From Armatimonadota bacterium (GTDB lineage Bacteria; Armatimonadota; Zipacnadia; Zipacnadales; JABUFB01): a stretch of 6,916 nt of DNA. This document shows positions 5,525 through 6,916 of the stretch, piece by piece. Numbering within the stretch: position 1 is the stretch's first letter; each line of letters opens with the position of its first letter. The stretch is taken from assembly GCA_018056145.1 (NCBI GenBank), contig JAGPGE010000319.1:1-6916 (forward strand). Reading direction: 5' to 3'. The translations under genes and the position numbers were made by a program. The notes beneath the pieces are model-generated. The model was not told the origin of the DNA. It saw only the letters and a program-made list of their open reading frames with translations, and did no database searches.

Positions 5525-6178
5525 ATGGCGCAGCTCAGCGAGATCGACTTCGTGTATGGCCGGGCGCATGCCAGGTTAGCGGATGAAGAGCTTGTTGCCC
5601 ACGCTCACAGCGGATGCAACGCCGCGGTGGAGTACCTGCTGGGCAAGTACCGGAGCTTGGTGGAGGGTAAGGCGAGCGCCTATTTCCTTGCGGGGGCAGA
5701 CCATGATGACGTGGTCCAGGAGGGCATGATAGGGCTGTTCAAGGCCATCCGCGATTTCTCCGCCGAGCATCTGTGTGCGTTCCGCTCTTTTGCGGAGCTG
5801 TGCATAACCCGGCAGATCATCACCGCAGTGAAGACTGCCACCCGCCAGAAGCATTCGGCGCTCAACGCCTACGTGTCCATAGACCTGCCCGTCAGTGATC
5901 AGGAGGAAGACCGGACATTCGGTGAGACTCTGGTCAATGCGGTCTGCGACGGCCCGGAGGGCGCAGTGGCCGGTCGCGAGTTGCAGGTGCTGATCCGCAA
6001 GCGGATCGAGCGAGACCTGTCCCGGCTGGAAAGTGGGGTTCTTCTGAGGTATCTCGAAGGCAAGTCCTACGGGGAGATCGCCTCGGATCTCGGCTTGCAG
6101 GTGAAGCAGGTGGACAATGCTCTGCAGCGAGCGAAGAAGAAACTGGCGCGGTGTTCGGAGGGTCTCTCAACGGCCTGA
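5525..6178 (+). CDS. sigH: RNA polymerase sigma factor, SigH (sigma-30) type
   Basis: This 217-residue sigma-70-family factor directs RNA polymerase to an alternative promoter set. Region 2 (about 41-108) contains DDVVQEGMIGLFKAIRDF and FAELCITRQIITAVKTATRQKH. These match from memory the core-binding and -10-recognition parts of Bacillus SigH almost residue for residue. Region 4 (about 155-210) has a helix-turn-helix (SYGEIASDLGLQVKQVDNALQRAKKKL region) for the -35 box. I chose ATG 5525 because GGAGG lies at 5511-5515 with a 9-nt spacing and length and N-terminus then match the family. The frame is open back to 5348, but those residues are low-complexity and begin at the predicted transcription start. 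In Bacillus SigH governs the transition to stationary phase and sporulation; outside Firmicutes its regulon is unknown. The gene is followed after 13 nt by tRNA-Thr with no terminator, so the two are probably co-transcribed. Confidence 0.93.
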   Translation: MAQLSEIDFVYGRAHARLADEELVAHAHSGCNAAVEYLLGKYRSLVEGKASAYFLAGADHDDVVQEGMIGLFKAIRDFSAEHLCAFRSFAELCITRQIITAVKTATRQKHSALNAYVSIDLPVSDQEEDRTFGETLVNAVCDGPEGAVAGRELQVLIRKRIERDLSRLESGVLLRYLEGKSYGEIASDLGLQVKQVDNALQRAKKKLARCSEGLSTA

Positions 6179-6191
6179 AGCATGACGCCGG

Positions 6192-6267
6192 GCCGGCGTA
6201 GCTCAGTTGGCAGAGCAGGGCACTTGTAATGCCCAGGTCGTCCGTTCGAATCGGATCGCCGGCTCCA
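6192..6267 (+). tRNA. tRNA-Thr (anticodon UGU), CCA encoded
   Basis: The acceptor stem is GCCGGCG (6192-6198) with CGCCGGC (6257-6263), discriminator T6264 and CCA at 6265-6267. The D-arm has GCTC/GAGC, the anticodon arm GGGCA/TGCCC with loop CTTGTAA (anticodon TGT, reading ACA), and the T-arm contains TTCGAAT. All stems pair. It lies 13 nt after sigH. Confidence 0.96.
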
Positions 6268-6309
6268 AACGGCTGTAGAGTCCGTTCGCGGCGAGAGCGA
6301 AAAATGCTC

Positions 6310-6338
6310 TTGCAATGCGTTTAGGGCCTTGCTATACT
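6310..6338 (+). promoter_or_regulatory. Promoter of the tRNA-Tyr/tRNA-Thr/tuf unit
   Basis: TTGCAA (6310-6315) and TATACT (6333-6338) have the ideal 17-nt spacing, with an extended -10 TGC just before the -10 box. A start near 6345 gives a leader of about 45 nt to tRNA-Tyr, in which AGTCCG (6342-6347) can pair with CGGACT (6377-6382). Such a strong promoter suits a stable-RNA and translation-factor operon. Confidence 0.8.
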
Positions 6339-6389
6339 GCAAGTCCGCGTCCGGAAGGGCGCGGTCGTTTGCTTGACGGACTGGAGTGT

Positions 6390-6475
6390 GGAGGGGTGCC
6401 CGAGTGGTTAAAGGGAGCGGACTGTAAATCCGTTGGCTGACGCCTACGGGGGTTCAAATCCTCCCCCCTCCACCA
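6390..6475 (+). tRNA. tRNA-Tyr (anticodon GUA), CCA encoded
   Basis: An 86-nt class II tRNA with the long variable arm expected of bacterial tRNA-Tyr. The acceptor is GGAGGGG (6390-6396) with CCCCTCC (6465-6471), discriminator A6472 and CCA 6473-6475. The anticodon arm GCGGA/TCCGT carries loop CTGTAAA (anticodon GTA). The T-loop contains TTCAAAT. Confidence 0.96.
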
Positions 6476-6523
6476 TATTCCTTCCCTCAGGCCGCGCCGG
6501 TCGTCAGGGCACAGAGGATCCCT

Positions 6524-6584
6524 ACCCGACATAGCCGTTCAGCTCGCCCAGTCAGCTGGCCGGCAGGCAGGTTGAACGTCGGGT
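6524..6584 (+). other. Interrupted hairpin in the tRNA-Tyr to tRNA-Thr spacer
   Basis: ACCCGA (6524-6529) pairs with TCGGGT (6579-6584), and CGTTCA (6536-6541) with TGAACG (6573-6578), leaving a 6-nt bulge on the left side. Inside, CCAG/CTGG (6548-6559) forms a small hairpin. The right arm is followed by TTCCTTGTGTGTTT, so it may be a partial terminator or a processing structure. It is not a tRNA. Confidence 0.35.
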
Positions 6585-6615
6585 TTCCTTGTGTGTTTGG
6601 CGCTTGTGCTTCCCC

Positions 6616-6691
6616 GCCCACGTAGCTCAGTCGGCAGAGCGTGTCCTTGGTAAGGACAAGGTCACCGGTTCGACCCCGGTCGTGGGCTCCA
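6616..6691 (+). tRNA. tRNA-Thr (anticodon GGU), CCA encoded
   Basis: The acceptor is GCCCACG (6616-6622) with CGTGGGC (6681-6687), discriminator T6688 and CCA 6689-6691. The anticodon arm TGTCC/GGACA carries loop TTGGTAA (anticodon GGT, reading ACC and ACT). The D- and T-arms are normal. With the UGU isoacceptor at 6192-6267 it covers the ACA, ACC and ACU codons. Confidence 0.96.
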
Positions 6692-6704
6692 TCTGCAATC
6701 CTGT

Positions 6705-6726
6705 ACGAGGCGAGACCTCGCCTCGT
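6705..6726 (+). terminator. Hairpin with T-rich tail between tRNA-Thr and tuf
   Basis: ACGAGGCGA and TCGCCTCGT form a perfect 9-bp stem with a 4-nt loop, followed by CTTCTGTATTTG. It lies 13 nt after the tRNA and 63 nt before tuf. It may be a partial terminator that sets the ratio of tRNA to tuf mRNA, or a processing stem. I see no well-spaced promoter between it and tuf. Confidence 0.5.
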
Positions 6727-6789
6727 CTTCTGTATTTGAGACAGCCGCAAACCTGTAAGTAGTGACCAGATCCGGAGGTAGTCTCGACC

Positions 6790-6916
6790 ATGGCCAGGGA
6801 GAAGTTCGAGCGAACAAAGCCGCATGTGAACGTGGGGACCATCGGTCACGTCGACCACGGCAAGACCACCCTGACGTCGGCGATCACGAAGTGTCTGGCG
6901 CTCAGCGAAGAGGGCA
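6790..6916 (+). CDS. tuf: Elongation factor Tu (5' part, cut by the window edge)
   Basis: EF-Tu is the GTPase that delivers aminoacyl-tRNA to the ribosome. Only the first 42 residues are present: MAREKFERTKPHVNVGTIGH and onward. They include the P-loop G19-H-V-D-H-G-K25-T26, with K25 and T26 for nucleotide and magnesium binding, and the start of helix 1. GGAGG at 6774-6778 lies 11 nt before the ATG. The gene is intact as far as it goes. It follows three tRNA genes, as in the classical tRNA-tufB cluster, and is likely co-transcribed with tRNA-Tyr and tRNA-Thr from the promoter at 6310-6338. Confidence 0.97.
   Translation, partial: MAREKFERTKPHVNVGTIGHVDHGKTTLTSAITKCLALSEEG

Noticed and set aside
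6524..6584. tRNA-Gly in the tRNA-Tyr to tRNA-Thr spacer
   Set aside because: There is no anticodon arm, T-loop or CCA; only an interrupted outer stem is present.
6332..6858. Minus-strand open frames across the tRNA genes and the start of tuf
   Set aside because: They run antisense through three well-formed tRNAs. The peptides resemble translated tRNA complement and recur as false ORFs in many genomes.

Overview
The window is a GC-rich stretch of bacterial chromosome, mostly housekeeping and accessory genes. It probably comes from an Armatimonadota-like lineage. That placement is inferred from the style of the pseudopilin (an ILFPVFARAREKARQ-type stem plus a C-terminal H-X9-DG motif), a stand-alone HNH protein beginning VLVLNQNYEPLN, two Gfo/Idh/MocA oxidoreductases, and a SigH-type sigma factor upstream of tRNA genes and tuf. 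Other deep-branching, GC-rich phyla are not excluded.

Left part (1-2020): a type II/IV pseudopilin gene with its own promoter and terminator is followed on the same strand by a Gfo/Idh/MocA oxidoreductase. That gene converges on an HNH endonuclease gene, and a strong hairpin lies between the two 3' ends.

Middle part (2021-5313, minus strand, read right to left): an (alpha/alpha) toroid protein of the terpenoid-cyclase/prenyltransferase fold, a terminator, a second Gfo/Idh/MocA oxidoreductase, a terminator, and then a compact regulatory unit. The unit is a promoter, a leader of about 170 nt holding a possible 43-residue ORF, an intrinsic terminator, and the HNH gene. A leader segment matches the terminator's 3' arm and can pair with its 5' arm, so the unit has the geometry of a transcription attenuator. 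This is the most unusual thing in the window.

Right part (5283-6916, plus strand): two back-to-back promoters whose -35 boxes are 2 bp apart diverge toward the toroid gene and sigH. The sigH gene runs with a 13-nt gap into tRNA-Thr(UGU). A second strong promoter then precedes tRNA-Tyr(GUA), tRNA-Thr(GGU) and the start of tuf (EF-Tu), which is cut by the window edge. The order resembles the classical thrU-tyrU-glyT-thrT-tufB cluster without the glycine tRNA.

I see no CRISPR array, insertion sequence, prophage gene or recognisable defence operon. Promoters, hairpins and start choices were read by eye; no folding energies or database searches were run.
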